Source: Streptomyces sp. HB132
GTDB lineage: Bacteria > Actinomycetota > Actinomycetes > Streptomycetales > Streptomycetaceae
NCBI RefSeq assembly: GCF_016909575.1
Contig: NZ_JAFBGA010000006.1
Coordinates: 62,001-126,000 of the forward strand
DNA length: 64,000 nt
Direction of reading: 5' to 3'
Within the stretch, counting starts at the first letter, position 1; every line of letters begins with the position of its first letter. Position numbers and translations under genes: made by a program. Positions 50,553 to 59,400 of the stretch are shown here, piece by piece. The notes beneath the pieces were generated by a model. It did not search any database and had not been told where the DNA came from. It saw nothing but the letters and a program-made list of their open reading frames with translations.

Positions 50553-51724
50553 GGCAGCTCCTTCAGTCCGAGGTCGACGAGGAGGTCGCGGGCGAGGGTG
50601 AGTTCGGCGGCGATGCCGTCGGCGAGCTGGGTACGGGTGCGCGGCCGCAGTTCGGCGGGGAGGGCCTGCCAGGTGTACGTCTCGACCTCCAGGTGCCGGG
50701 TGAGGGGCGCGGGCCCGCCGACGAGCCGGTTCAGCACGGACTGGAGTACGGGGAGTGTGGAGGTGAGCGGGGGTGCGGGTGGTGCGTGCAGGGGGACGTG
50801 GAAGTGGGAGCGCCAGGGCGTGCTGTCGGGGAGCCCGCCGCCGGACACCGCCTCGTCGAGGTCGTCGGTCCCGCGGAGGCCCGCGGAGGTGAGCGTGCGG
50901 GTCTGGTGGAGGAAGCGGGGTTCGGCGAAGGCTCCCAGTGCCGCGCGCACCTCGGGCAGGTGCGGGTGTTCGGCGTGCAGGGCGGCGGAGAGCTGGGCCT
51001 TGGCGACCGGGACCCCGGCGGCGTGCAGGGCGTCGAGCGCGGTGTCCGGGTCCTCGAAGGATGTGGCGAGGTGACAGGTGTCGACACAGATGCCGATGCG
51101 GTCGTGACCCACCGCGGTGAGGGGGCCGATGGCGTCGGCGGTCGTCTCCACGGTGCAGCCCGGTTCGGGTTCGAGGCCGATCCTGATCGATTTGCCGTTC
51201 AGTTCGGCGAGGGCGTCGAGGCGCTGGGCCAGTGCGGTCAGTGCCTTCTGTGCCGTGCCGGCCGCCGTGGGGTCGTCGGCGTACGGGGTGCGCCAGGCGA
51301 TCGGCAGGGTGGAGATGGTGCCTTCGGTGACGTCGTCGGGGAGCAGGGCGGCGAGCAGCCGGGCGAGGTCCGTGGTGTGGGCGAGCCGCTCGGGATCGGT
51401 CCAGTCCGGGGTGTAGACGCGGTACTTGACCTCTTGGGCCCCGAAGCCCTCGTAGGGGAAGCCGTTGAGGGTGACCACTTCGAGGCCGCGGTGATCGAGC
51501 TCGGCGCGCAGCGAGCGGAGCGCCGCGAGGTCGTTGATCAGCGCGCGGGCGGCGTCCTTGGCCAGCCAGAGGCCGATGCCGAGACGGTCCCGCCCGAGCC
51601 GTCTGCGTACCGGCTCGCAGTGGTCGCGCAGCTGGGCACGCACGCCTTCGAGGGTCTCGGCGGGGTGAACGTTGGTGCAGTACGCGAGGTGGACGGTGGA
51701 GCCGTCGGGATGGCGGAAGCGCAT
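50549..51724 (-). CDS. eboE: Metabolite traffic protein EboE
   Basis: A 391-residue TIM-barrel protein. The N-terminus VHLAYCTNVHPAETLEGVRA and then RLGIGLWLAKDAARAL and VVTLNGFPYEGFGAQEVKYR are strong marks of EboE. Further barrel motifs are IRIGLEPEPGCTVE and DRIGICVDTCHLATSFEDP, which carry the expected metal ligands. EboE is part of the six-gene Ebo set needed in cyanobacteria to deliver scytonemin precursors to the periplasm; its reaction is unknown. ATG 51724 lies three bases after the TatD gene. The C-terminal 60 residues include a FXVPLH/EVETYTWQALP block also seen in the family. Confidence 0.88.
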   Translation of the reverse strand: MRFRHPDGSTVHLAYCTNVHPAETLEGVRAQLRDHCEPVRRRLGRDRLGIGLWLAKDAARALINDLAALRSLRAELDHRGLEVVTLNGFPYEGFGAQEVKYRVYTPDWTDPERLAHTTDLARLLAALLPDDVTEGTISTLPIAWRTPYADDPTAAGTAQKALTALAQRLDALAELNGKSIRIGLEPEPGCTVETTADAIGPLTAVGHDRIGICVDTCHLATSFEDPDTALDALHAAGVPVAKAQLSAALHAEHPHLPEVRAALGAFAEPRFLHQTRTLTSAGLRGTDDLDEAVSGGGLPDSTPWRSHFHVPLHAPPAPPLTSTLPVLQSVLNRLVGGPAPLTRHLEVETYTWQALPAELRPRTRTQLADGIAAELTLARDLLVDLGLKELP

Positions 51725-51727
51725 GGC

Positions 51728-52576
51728 TCACTCCCCGCCGCGGAGGATGGAGTTGCCCTGGTGGAGAGGGCCGGGGGCGGCGATGTCGAGCTGGAGCCTG
51801 CCGCTCTGCCCGTAGAAGGCGACGGGGTTGCGCCAGAGCACCTTGTCGACGTCGTCCTCGTCGAATCCGGCCTTCAGCATGGTGTCGGCGACCTTGCGGG
51901 TCTTCAGCGGGTCGCTCTTTCCCCAGTCCGCGGCCGAGTTGACGAGGATCCTGTCGGTCCCGTGGTTCCGCAGGACCGTGATCATGCGGTCCTCGTCCAT
52001 CTTGGTGTCCGGGTAGATGGAGAAGCCGGCCCAGCATCCGCTGTCGAGGGCGTCCCGCACGGTCGTCTCGTTGAGGTGGTCGAGCAGGACCAGCTCCGGG
52101 GCGAGATCGGATTCACGGACGACGTCGATCGTGCGGTGCAGGCCTGCGAGCTTGTCCCGGTGCGGGGTGTGGACCAGGGCGGGAAGACCGTGTTCGGCGG
52201 CGAGCTGGAGCTGGGTGGCCAGCGCCGTGTCCTCGGCAGGGGTCATCGAGTCGTAGCCGATCTCACCGACGGCGACGACGGAGTCCTTGACGAGGTAGCG
52301 GGGCAGGGCGTCCAGGACGGGGGTGCAGCGGGGGTCGTTCGCCTCCTTGGGGTTGAGGGCGAGCGTGCAGTGGTGGGCGATGCCGTACTGGGAGGCTCGG
52401 AAGGGTTCCCAGCCCAGGAGGGCGTCGAAGTAGTCGAAGAAGCTGGCGGGCGAGGTGCGGGGCTGGCCGAGCCAGAAGGAGGGTTCGACGAGCGCGCGGA
52501 CCCCGGCGTCGTACATCGCCCGGTAGTCGTCCGTGGTGCGGGACGTCATGTGGATGTGGGGGTCGAAGATGCGCAT
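51728..52576 (-). CDS. TatD-family metal hydrolase (EboB-like)
   Basis: A 282-residue amidohydrolase-fold protein. The HxH motif is at the N-terminus (IFDPHIHMTSR), followed by VAVGEIGYDSM (Glu), ALVHTPHRDK (His), LVLLDHLNE (His) and a late Asp (NSAADWGKSD), so the metal site of TatD enzymes is complete. TatD proteins are usually DNases, but EboB members serve in metabolite traffic and their substrate is unknown. GGAGGAG precedes ATG 52576, which overlaps the EboA stop (TGATG). Confidence 0.87.
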   Translation of the reverse strand: MRIFDPHIHMTSRTTDDYRAMYDAGVRALVEPSFWLGQPRTSPASFFDYFDALLGWEPFRASQYGIAHHCTLALNPKEANDPRCTPVLDALPRYLVKDSVVAVGEIGYDSMTPAEDTALATQLQLAAEHGLPALVHTPHRDKLAGLHRTIDVVRESDLAPELVLLDHLNETTVRDALDSGCWAGFSIYPDTKMDEDRMITVLRNHGTDRILVNSAADWGKSDPLKTRKVADTMLKAGFDEDDVDKVLWRNPVAFYGQSGRLQLDIAAPGPLHQGNSILRGGE

Positions 52577-53205
52577 CAGGACTCCTCCGTGGGGGCGGGG
52601 GCGGGCGCCGGGGCCGTGAGGTCGAGGACGGTCCGCAGACCGGCGGGGACGGTGCGGGCGGCGGCTGTGCGTTCGGCTGCGAAGTCGCGCAGCATGCGGG
52701 CGAGTTCGGCGTCGCCGACGGCCCGCTCGTCCAGCCGGTCCAGGGCTTCGACGGGGACCTCGGTGAAGAGGCACTTGAGGACGGCGTGCCGCCAGGCGTG
52801 TGCGTCGAGGTGGGCTGCGCCGTAGGGGCCGACGGCCGCGGCGACGAGCCGGGTGTCGTTGGTGCGCAGGGCGTCCTCGACCAGTGGGAGTGCGGTGGCG
52901 CCGAGGTCGAGGCGGTGCAGGGTGAGCAGGACGGCGCGGCGTTCGGCGGCGGTGCCCTGCTCGTAGAGCCTGGTCACGGCCGGCAGCCCGGCTCGGGCCT
53001 CGACGAGCAGCAGCGCGCGTACGGAATCGGCGTGTTCGGGTCCGCAGTGTCGTCCCGCCGAGGCGAACCGCAGCTCCCAGGGTGGGTCGCCGCTGTCCGT
53101 TCCGGGGTGGGCCGCGGCGTGTCCCGCCTCGGCGAGCGCCTCGTCGAGCCAGGCCCTGGCCGCTCCTGGAAGCAGGCCGTCGAGTTCCTCGCGGCTGGTC
53201 AGCAC
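52576..53205 (-). CDS. eboA: EboA domain protein
   Basis: A 209-residue helical protein of the EboA family, built of paired helices like HEAT repeats (RLYEQGTAAERRAVLLTLHR, TALPLVEDALRTNDTRLVAA, GPYGAAHLDAHAWRHAVLKC, LFTEVPVEALDRLDER). The segment AAVGPYGAAHLDAHAWRHAV followed by LKCLF is the conserved core of EboA. No catalytic motif is evident; it may be a scaffold. Starts with GTG 53205, overlapping the previous gene by seven bases. Together with EboC, EboE and TatD it identifies the cluster. Confidence 0.85.
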   Translation of the reverse strand: MLTSREELDGLLPGAARAWLDEALAEAGHAAAHPGTDSGDPPWELRFASAGRHCGPEHADSVRALLLVEARAGLPAVTRLYEQGTAAERRAVLLTLHRLDLGATALPLVEDALRTNDTRLVAAAVGPYGAAHLDAHAWRHAVLKCLFTEVPVEALDRLDERAVGDAELARMLRDFAAERTAAARTVPAGLRTVLDLTAPAPAPAPTEES

Positions 53206-54062
53206 GGTGCGGCTCCGTTCGTGGTCCCGGTGGCACGGCGCAGGAAATCGATCGATGCGCGGGCGAGTTCAGGTCCCGCGTGGGAGTGCCGGGGCAGTTC
53301 GACGACGGTGAGGCCGGTGTAGCCGGTGGAGGCGAGTGCTTCGAGCACCGGCGGGAAGTCGATCTCGCCGTCGCCGAACGGCAGGTGTTCGTGGACACCG
53401 CGTCGCATGTCCTCGATCTGCACGTGGCGCAGCCATGGGGCCGCTTCCTTCACGCAGTCGACGGGCGAGGCGGGCTCCAGGCACTGGCAGTGGCCGATGT
53501 CGAGGGTGAGCCCGAGCGGGCCGGGGTCGCCGAGGAGGGTTCTCAGGTGGTGGAAGTCGGCGAGCGCGGCCAGGAGGTGGCCGGGTTCCGGTTCGACGGC
53601 GAGGGGGATGCCCGCACGGTCGGCGGCGTCCAGTACGGGGGCCAGGGCGCCGGTCAGTCGCTGCCATGCGGTGTCCGTCGTGGTGCCGGGCGGGGTGATG
53701 CCGCTGAAGCAGTGCACGGCGTGGGCACCGAGGTCGCCGGCCACCTCGACGGCCCGGACCAGCAGCGCGGTGCGGGCCGCGCGGGCGTCGGGGTCGGGGT
53801 CCAGGAGCGAGGGGCCGTGTTTGCGCCGCGGGTCGAGGACGTAGCGGGCCCCCGTCTCGACCGTGACGCCGAGGCCCAGCCCGGTGAGTCTGCGGGCCAC
53901 CCGGCGGGTGCGGGCGGCGAGGTCGGGGGCGAGCGGGTCGAGGTGCATGTGGTCGAGGGTCAGGCCGACCCCGTCGTATCCGAGGTCTGCGAGGAGGCCG
54001 AGGGCGTCGTCGAGCCGGAGGTCGGTCAGTCCGTTGGTGCCGTATCCCAGGCGGAGGGTCAT
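53199..54062 (-). CDS. TIM-barrel sugar-phosphate isomerase/epimerase-like protein of the Ebo operon
   Basis: A 287-residue cytosolic AP-endonuclease-2-like barrel. Motifs are LRLGYGTNGLTDLRLDDALG, YDGVGLTLDHMHLDP, VTVETGARYVLDPRRKHGPS, PLAVEPEPGHLLA (Glu), GLTLDIGHCQCLEP (Asp, His), LRHVQIEDMRRGVHEHLPFG (Asp, His) and GLTVVELPRHSHAG (Glu), a full metal site. It probably isomerises or rearranges a polyol or sugar derivative made by the neighbouring inositol-phosphate synthase-like enzyme; that link is inference. ATG 54062 overlaps the EboC-like gene stop (ATGA). Confidence 0.83.
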   Translation of the reverse strand: MTLRLGYGTNGLTDLRLDDALGLLADLGYDGVGLTLDHMHLDPLAPDLAARTRRVARRLTGLGLGVTVETGARYVLDPRRKHGPSLLDPDPDARAARTALLVRAVEVAGDLGAHAVHCFSGITPPGTTTDTAWQRLTGALAPVLDAADRAGIPLAVEPEPGHLLAALADFHHLRTLLGDPGPLGLTLDIGHCQCLEPASPVDCVKEAAPWLRHVQIEDMRRGVHEHLPFGDGEIDFPPVLEALASTGYTGLTVVELPRHSHAGPELARASIDFLRRATGTTNGAAPC

Positions 54063-55252
54063 GTGGGGCTCACCTTCCGTGCGAGCTTCCTGGCGAGCGG
54101 GACGAGCGCCATGACCGCGAGCCCGTCGAGGGGTGCCCCGGCCCTGGCCGCCAGCGCCGCCTGGAGCGGGATCATCGCCCGGATGCCGCCGCCGACCGCG
54201 CGTCGGGTGAGGGGCGGGGAGGGGTTGAGTGCGGCGTGGAGAAGGGGGACCGCGGAGGTGCGGAGGTAGGCGGCGGCGAAGGCGGGGAGCAGGAGCCGTT
54301 CGGCGGCGGGCGTGCGGGGCGCCTCCCCCCGCGCCGGTCGGGCGCGCAGGACGGCGGCGCCGATTCCCGCCGCACCGGCCAGCGCCGCCAGCGGCGCCGC
54401 TGTGGAGCCGCCCTGCGCCTCGTGCCGGGAGACGGCGGTCACGGCGTAGGTGTGCGCGCCGAGCGCGAGAGCCGCGGGGATCACGGTGGAGGTGGCACGG
54501 GAGGTGGCCGGTAGCCCGCCGGTGCGGGTGGTGGACCGGATGCCGGGGATCGGCCTCCCCCCGGCGGACGGCGTCCTCGGCGTCCGGGCCCCGGTCCTGG
54601 CCACCGTCGCGGCCCCGGTCGTGCTCGCGGCCCCGGTCGTACTCGCGGCCCCGGTCGTGCTCGCGGTCGCTCCGAGCAGCAGGTCCAGGGCGCGGGCCGA
54701 GGCCATCGCGGCCGGTCCGAGCTTCGTGTGTTTGAGGTGCAGGTCGTAGGCCCAGACGGTGGCCGCCAGTCCGGATGCGACGGCCAGGGCGGGGCGGCCC
54801 GCGCGGGCGGCCAGGGCCAGACCCGCGGCCGTGAGGGCGCCGGCCGCGACGAGTGCGGCCCCCGGGGTGACGCGGCCCGACGGGATCGGCCGGTGCGGAC
54901 GGTCGACGGCGTCCTCCTCCCGGTCCGCCCAGTCGTTGAGCGCCATCCCCGCCTCGTACAGACACAGAGACGCGCCGACGGCGAGCGCCGTGCCACGGCC
55001 CGGACGCCGGCCCGCGGCCGCTGCCCCGGCGAGCGCGTCGCCGGGCACGGTGAACAGCGCCGACACGCGCAGCAGTTCCGCCCAGGCCCGCAGTCGCGCG
55101 CGGGCACGGGGCCTGTCCGGTGCGGGCGCAGTCCCGCCCGCACCGGACAGGCTGTCCGAGGGGATCCGCACGGCGGGGGCCGGGGCCTGCGCCCCGGCAG
55201 GGTGCAGCCGTGGGTAGGTGCTCACCGCGGCGAGCAGCCGCAGCGGCCTCAC
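54059..55252 (-). CDS. eboC: UbiA-family prenyltransferase (EboC-like)
   Basis: A 397-residue membrane prenyltransferase with about eight hydrophobic segments. The first Asp motif is MALNDWADREEDAVDRPHRP, the usual NDxxDxxxD diphosphate-binding site; YDLHLKHTKLGPAAMASARA is the second conserved loop of the EboC branch. Members of this branch occur in Ebo clusters and in streptomycetes beside inositol-phosphate synthase. Between the two halves is a low-complexity insert of about 60 residues (STTGAASTTGAASTTGAA, then RTGARTPRTPSAGG) that splits the fold at a loop. GTG 55252 overlaps the upstream stop (GTGA). Earlier frame text up to 55510 is shadow. Confidence 0.85.
   Translation of the reverse strand: MRPLRLLAAVSTYPRLHPAGAQAPAPAVRIPSDSLSGAGGTAPAPDRPRARARLRAWAELLRVSALFTVPGDALAGAAAAGRRPGRGTALAVGASLCLYEAGMALNDWADREEDAVDRPHRPIPSGRVTPGAALVAAGALTAAGLALAARAGRPALAVASGLAATVWAYDLHLKHTKLGPAAMASARALDLLLGATASTTGAASTTGAASTTGAATVARTGARTPRTPSAGGRPIPGIRSTTRTGGLPATSRATSTVIPAALALGAHTYAVTAVSRHEAQGGSTAAPLAALAGAAGIGAAVLRARPARGEAPRTPAAERLLLPAFAAAYLRTSAVPLLHAALNPSPPLTRRAVGGGIRAMIPLQAALAARAGAPLDGLAVMALVPLARKLARKVSPT
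54609..54662 (-). repeat. Three 18-bp tandem repeats inside eboC
   Basis: Copies at 54609-54626, 54627-54644 and 54645-54662 differ by a single base in the middle one. They encode repeated six-residue STTGAA-type units in a loop of the prenyltransferase. Copy number could vary between strains by slippage without breaking the frame. Confidence 0.85.
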
Positions 55253-56367
55253 CGGGCCTCCCGCAGGCGTTCGGCGAAGTCGACCAGTGCCGCGTACTGG
55301 TCGAAGAGCGCGGCCGGCCCGCCGTCCGGGTCCTTGAAGTAGAAGCCCAGTTCGGGGCGCGGCCCCGTCAGGCCCGCCTCGTGGGACCGGGCGAGCAGCC
55401 GGGCCAGGTCCAGGACCAGCGGTGCGGCGAGGGCGGAGTCGCAGCCCTGCCAGATCGTCTGGAGGATCATCCGCGAGCCGAGGAAGCCGTCGAAGGCGAT
55501 GTGGTCCCACGCCGTCTTCCAGTCCCCCATCGCGGGGACGTCGTCGATGTGGACCTCACCCTCCGGGGCCGTCCCGAGGGTGTCGGCGAGCACACGCTCC
55601 TTGCCCGCGTTCTTGGCGGCGGCCGCCGCCGGGTCGGCCAGCGCCGCCCCGTCCCCGCCGCCGAGCAGGTTCGTGCCCGACCACGCCCGCACCGGGAGTG
55701 CGCGATGGACGAACATCGGTGCGAGCACGGAGCGGAGCAGCGTCTGGCCCGTCTTGCCGTCGCGTCCGGCGTGGGGAAGTCCGCAGGATTCGACGGCGTC
55801 CTTCAGGTGCGGGCTGCGCAGCCCTGTGGAGGGGGTGAAGTTGACGTAGGGGCAGCCGGCGCGGAGCGCGGCCGCCGCGTAGAGGGAGCTGGCGGGCATC
55901 CGGGAGTCGTCGTCGCCGGGGGCGGGTTCGGTCGAGGCGACGTTGACGACGACCGTGCGGGCCAGTCCGTGGCGGCGGGTGAAGTCCTCGATGTCGGCGG
56001 CGAAGGCGCCGATGAGCTCCTCGTCGGTGCGGGTGTCGCCCGGGAGCGGACCGCCGGGCCGTATCTCCGCGTCCGCGGTGGTGAGTTCGGCCTCGACGGC
56101 CGTGGGGAGCCCGTACGGGAGCACTCCCCCGGCAGCGAGGACCTCGGCCCGCTTGGGCAGAGGGCAGTCGAGGGTGTCGTGGCCACCGAAGACGAGGGAG
56201 GTCAGCGGTGGCAGTCCGGTGTCGGTGAAGGGTGGCGTCTCGGTGACCATGCCGGTCGGCGGGTGCAGCCCTGCCGCGACCGCCGCGCACCCGGCGGTGG
56301 CGGTGGTGGCGACGGAGCCGCGCGCTCCGATGAACCAGACTCCGGTACGAACGGCATGTGCGGTCAC
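55249..56367 (-). CDS. Inositol-3-phosphate synthase-like protein
   Basis: A 372-residue NAD-dependent cyclase-like protein. It has the Rossmann motif GVWFIGARGSVATTATAGCA, NVASTEPAPGDDD, YVNFTPSTGLRSPHL, GRDGKTGQTLLRSVLAPMF (the GKTG block of inositol-1-phosphate synthases), SGTNLLGGGDGAAL, DWKTAWDHIAFDGFLG and MILQTIWQGCDSALAAPLVL. These follow the bacterial/archaeal myo-inositol-phosphate synthase plan. In other Ebo clusters a 3-dehydroquinate-synthase-like EboD fills the sugar-cyclising position; none is seen here. GTG 56367 follows GGGAGG. First gene of the eight-gene operon. Confidence 0.88.
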   Translation of the reverse strand: MTAHAVRTGVWFIGARGSVATTATAGCAAVAAGLHPPTGMVTETPPFTDTGLPPLTSLVFGGHDTLDCPLPKRAEVLAAGGVLPYGLPTAVEAELTTADAEIRPGGPLPGDTRTDEELIGAFAADIEDFTRRHGLARTVVVNVASTEPAPGDDDSRMPASSLYAAAALRAGCPYVNFTPSTGLRSPHLKDAVESCGLPHAGRDGKTGQTLLRSVLAPMFVHRALPVRAWSGTNLLGGGDGAALADPAAAAAKNAGKERVLADTLGTAPEGEVHIDDVPAMGDWKTAWDHIAFDGFLGSRMILQTIWQGCDSALAAPLVLDLARLLARSHEAGLTGPRPELGFYFKDPDGGPAALFDQYAALVDFAERLREAR

Positions 56368-56404
56368 GAGCTGCCTCCCTGGGGGGACGAAGAGGGGTGG
56401 TGAA

Positions 56405-56441
56405 CGGTGGGCGGGGAAGAGGTACGCTTCCCCGCCCACCG
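56405..56441 (-). terminator. Perfect 15-bp hairpin after the ThuA-containing gene
   Basis: CGGTGGGCGGGGAAG (56405-56419) and its complement (56427-56441) flank a 7-base loop. It lies 22 bases past the stop of the secreted multidomain gene and 38 bases before the inositol-synthase GTG, so it probably ends the upstream transcript. Reading through it may still occur. Confidence 0.65.
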
Positions 56442-56462
56442 CAGGCGCAGGAGGTGGCCGCC

Positions 56463-59400
56463 CTACGTCGTGGGCAGTTCCTTCAGCTGGATGTCGCGGA
56501 AGGACACCTGGTCGTCGGCTCCGTGGTTCTGGAGACCGATGTATCCGTCCTTGAGACTGCGGGCCGGGTCGGTGTTGGTGAAGTCGTTGATCTTCACCCC
56601 GTTCAGGAAGACCTGGAGCCGCTCGCCCCGGACCTTGATCTCGTAGCTGTTCCACTGGCCGGGCGGCCGCAGAACCTGGTCACGTGCCTTGATGTTGGCG
56701 GATTTGAAGGTGTAGACGGCGCCGGTCGTGCGATCGGCCGCGTCGGTGGCGTCGATCTGCACCTCGTAGCCGTTGTTCACCGCGGACCACGGGTCGTCCG
56801 ACTCGGGGAACCCGACGAAGACACCGGAGTTGTCGTCGCCCGCCATCTTCCAGTCGAGCTTGAGCGAGTACGACTTCAGCTCCTTGGCCTGGTACGTCAG
56901 CAGGCCCATGCCGCCCTCGGAGCGCAGCTCACCGTCGGCGACGGCGAACTTTCCGGGGCCGGCCTGCTTCCAGCCCTCGAGCGTCTTGCCGTTGAAGATC
57001 GACCGGTAGCCGGTGTCCGGCTTGCAGTTGGCCTTCACCTGGCCGGCGGCGTAGCGCAGACCGCCCAGCAGGTGCTGACGGAAGGCGGGTTCGGCGTAGG
57101 ACTCCTTGGTGTGGCCGAGGCCGGTGTAGAAGGAGCGGCCGCCCTCGTAGGCCTGGCACCAGGCGATCGGGTGGTCGCCCTTCATGGTGCCGCCGGTGTA
57201 GCTGGTCTCGTCCAGGGTGGCGAGGACCTGGGCCTTGTCCCGCGGGTTCGTGCGGTAGTTGTACCACTCGTCGGTGCGGTCCCAGGCCTCTTCCAGGTGC
57301 GCGGTCGCCGGGTGGTCGTGGTTCTCCACGCGGACGGTCGCGGGCTGGATCTTCGGGTGCGAGTCGAAGTAGGCCCCGACGAGGCCGCCGTAGAACTTCC
57401 AGTCGTACTCCGTGTCGGCCGCGGCGTGGACGCCCATGTAGCCGCCGCCGGTGGAGACGAAGTTCTCGAACGCCTTCTTCTGGTCGGCGTTCAGGACGTT
57501 GCCGGTCGTCGAGAGGAAGACGACGGCGTCGTAGCGCGCCAGGTTGCTGGTGGTGAACTGGCCGGCCTCCTCCGTGGAGTCGACCGTGATGTTGGTGTCC
57601 TTGCCCAGTTCCTTGAGCGAGGCGATGCCCTCGGGGATCGAGTCGTGCCGGAAGCCGCCCGTCTTGGAGAAGACCAGGACACGCTTCGCCGTGCGGTCGA
57701 CCGGGCTGTCGGAGAGCTCGAAGTCGTCGACGTCGTACAGCGCTCCGGCTCCGCCCTTGAAGACCAGGACGAGTGACGTGGCCTTCTTCGGTGCGCCGCG
57801 CAGCGGCACGTCGATGTCCTGGAACGAGTCCCAGCTGCCGGTCACCGGGACGGGCGCGGAGCCGAGGATCTTGCCGGTGGGCGATCCGGCCCGCACTTCG
57901 AGGAAGCCGCCCGCGCCGGCCGAGGAGGTGCGCGCGGTGAGCTTGGTCGAGCCGTCGAGGATGTACGGGGCGAAAGAGATCCAGTCGCCGTTGTCGATGT
58001 CGCCGACGGTCCTGCCGCCGTGCGCGCTCGCCTTGCTCGGTGTGGTGATGCCGGACGAGTCGTCGAAGTGCTCGGCCTGGCGGTGTCGCGGCTGGAGCTT
58101 CGCCCCGTCACGGCCGGTCAGTGCGGCCTGTCCGCCGCCACCACCGTCGGTGTACGAGGCGGAGATCCCGCCGTAGATGTTGGCGTTCGGGTCGTGGCCG
58201 CCCTCCATGGCGGTCTTGATCGTGCCTTCGCAGCCGTGCTCGGTGGTGATGTCGTGGCCGTGGCTGTCATGGCCCAGGGTGAACTTGACCTCGACCTTCG
58301 TGCAGTCGATGGTCCCGTCCTCCGGGTCGGTGACGGTCACCTTGAAGGGCACCTCGTCGCCGAACTCGAACGGCTGCCCGTCGGCCGGGGTCCCCAGCAC
58401 CACGGTGGGAGCCGTGTTGCCGACGGTGACGTGCACGCTCGCCGAACCGGTACGGCCCGTCGGGTCCTTGGCGGTCACGGTGGCGGTGTAGGTGCCGTTC
58501 TTCTTGTACGTGTACGTCGGGTCGGCGGCCGTGGACTTGCCGCCGTCGCCGAAGTCCCAGGCGTACGTCAGGGTGTCGCCGTCGCCGTCGGCCGTGCCGG
58601 CCGAGGAGAACTTCACCTTGAGCGGTGCGACACCCGAGGTCTTGTTCGAGGAGGCCTCGGCGATGGGTGAGCGTCCTCCGGTGGCGTTCTCGATGCGGTA
58701 CAGCGCCGAGTGTTCGTCGCCGCCGAACCAGGAGAGGCCGTAGTCCAGGACGTACAGCGCCCCGTCAGGGCCGAACGCCATGTCCATGATCTGGGTGCCG
58801 GTCCACGGGATGTCGTTGATGGACTGGACGGCACCGTCCGCGTCCTGCTCGATGCGCTTGATCCACTGCCGGCCGAACTCTCCGGCGAAGAAGTCACCGT
58901 CGTACTCCTCGGGGAACTTCACCGGCGAGTCGAGGTCCGCGTCGTAGCGGTAGACGGGTCCGCCCATCGGGGACTCGGAGCCGGTGCCGAACTCGGGCAC
59001 GGACCCACCGTCGTACGGGATCCAGGCGGCCTCGGCGGGCGGCAGGTCGACGAGGCCGGTGTTGTGTGCCGACTCGTTCTTCGGGGCGGCGCAGTCGAAG
59101 GCCGGGCCGGAGGTCTTGGTCGCGAAGTCGTAGTCGCGATAGGGGTCGTTGGCTCCGGTGCAGAACGGCCAGCCGAAGTTGCCGGCCTTCGTGACCCGCG
59201 CGAACTCCACCTGTCCGGACGGCCCGCGGTTGGGGTCGGCCGCGCCGGCGTCCGGTCCGTAGTCACCGACGTACAGGATGCCGGTGGCCTTGTCGACGCT
59301 GAAGCGGAACGGGTTGCGGAAACCCATCGCGTAGATCTCGGGTCGGGTCTTCTCCGTACCGGGCTCGAAGAGGTTGCCCTCGGGCACGGTGTACGTGCCG

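Noticed and set aside
50693..52825. 710-codon plus-strand frame opposite the Ebo genes
   Set aside because: Gly/Val/Glu-rich shadow of EboE, TatD and EboA.
54609..54662. Tandem repeats as a CRISPR array
   Set aside because: Units are contiguous, 18 bp, coding and without spacers.
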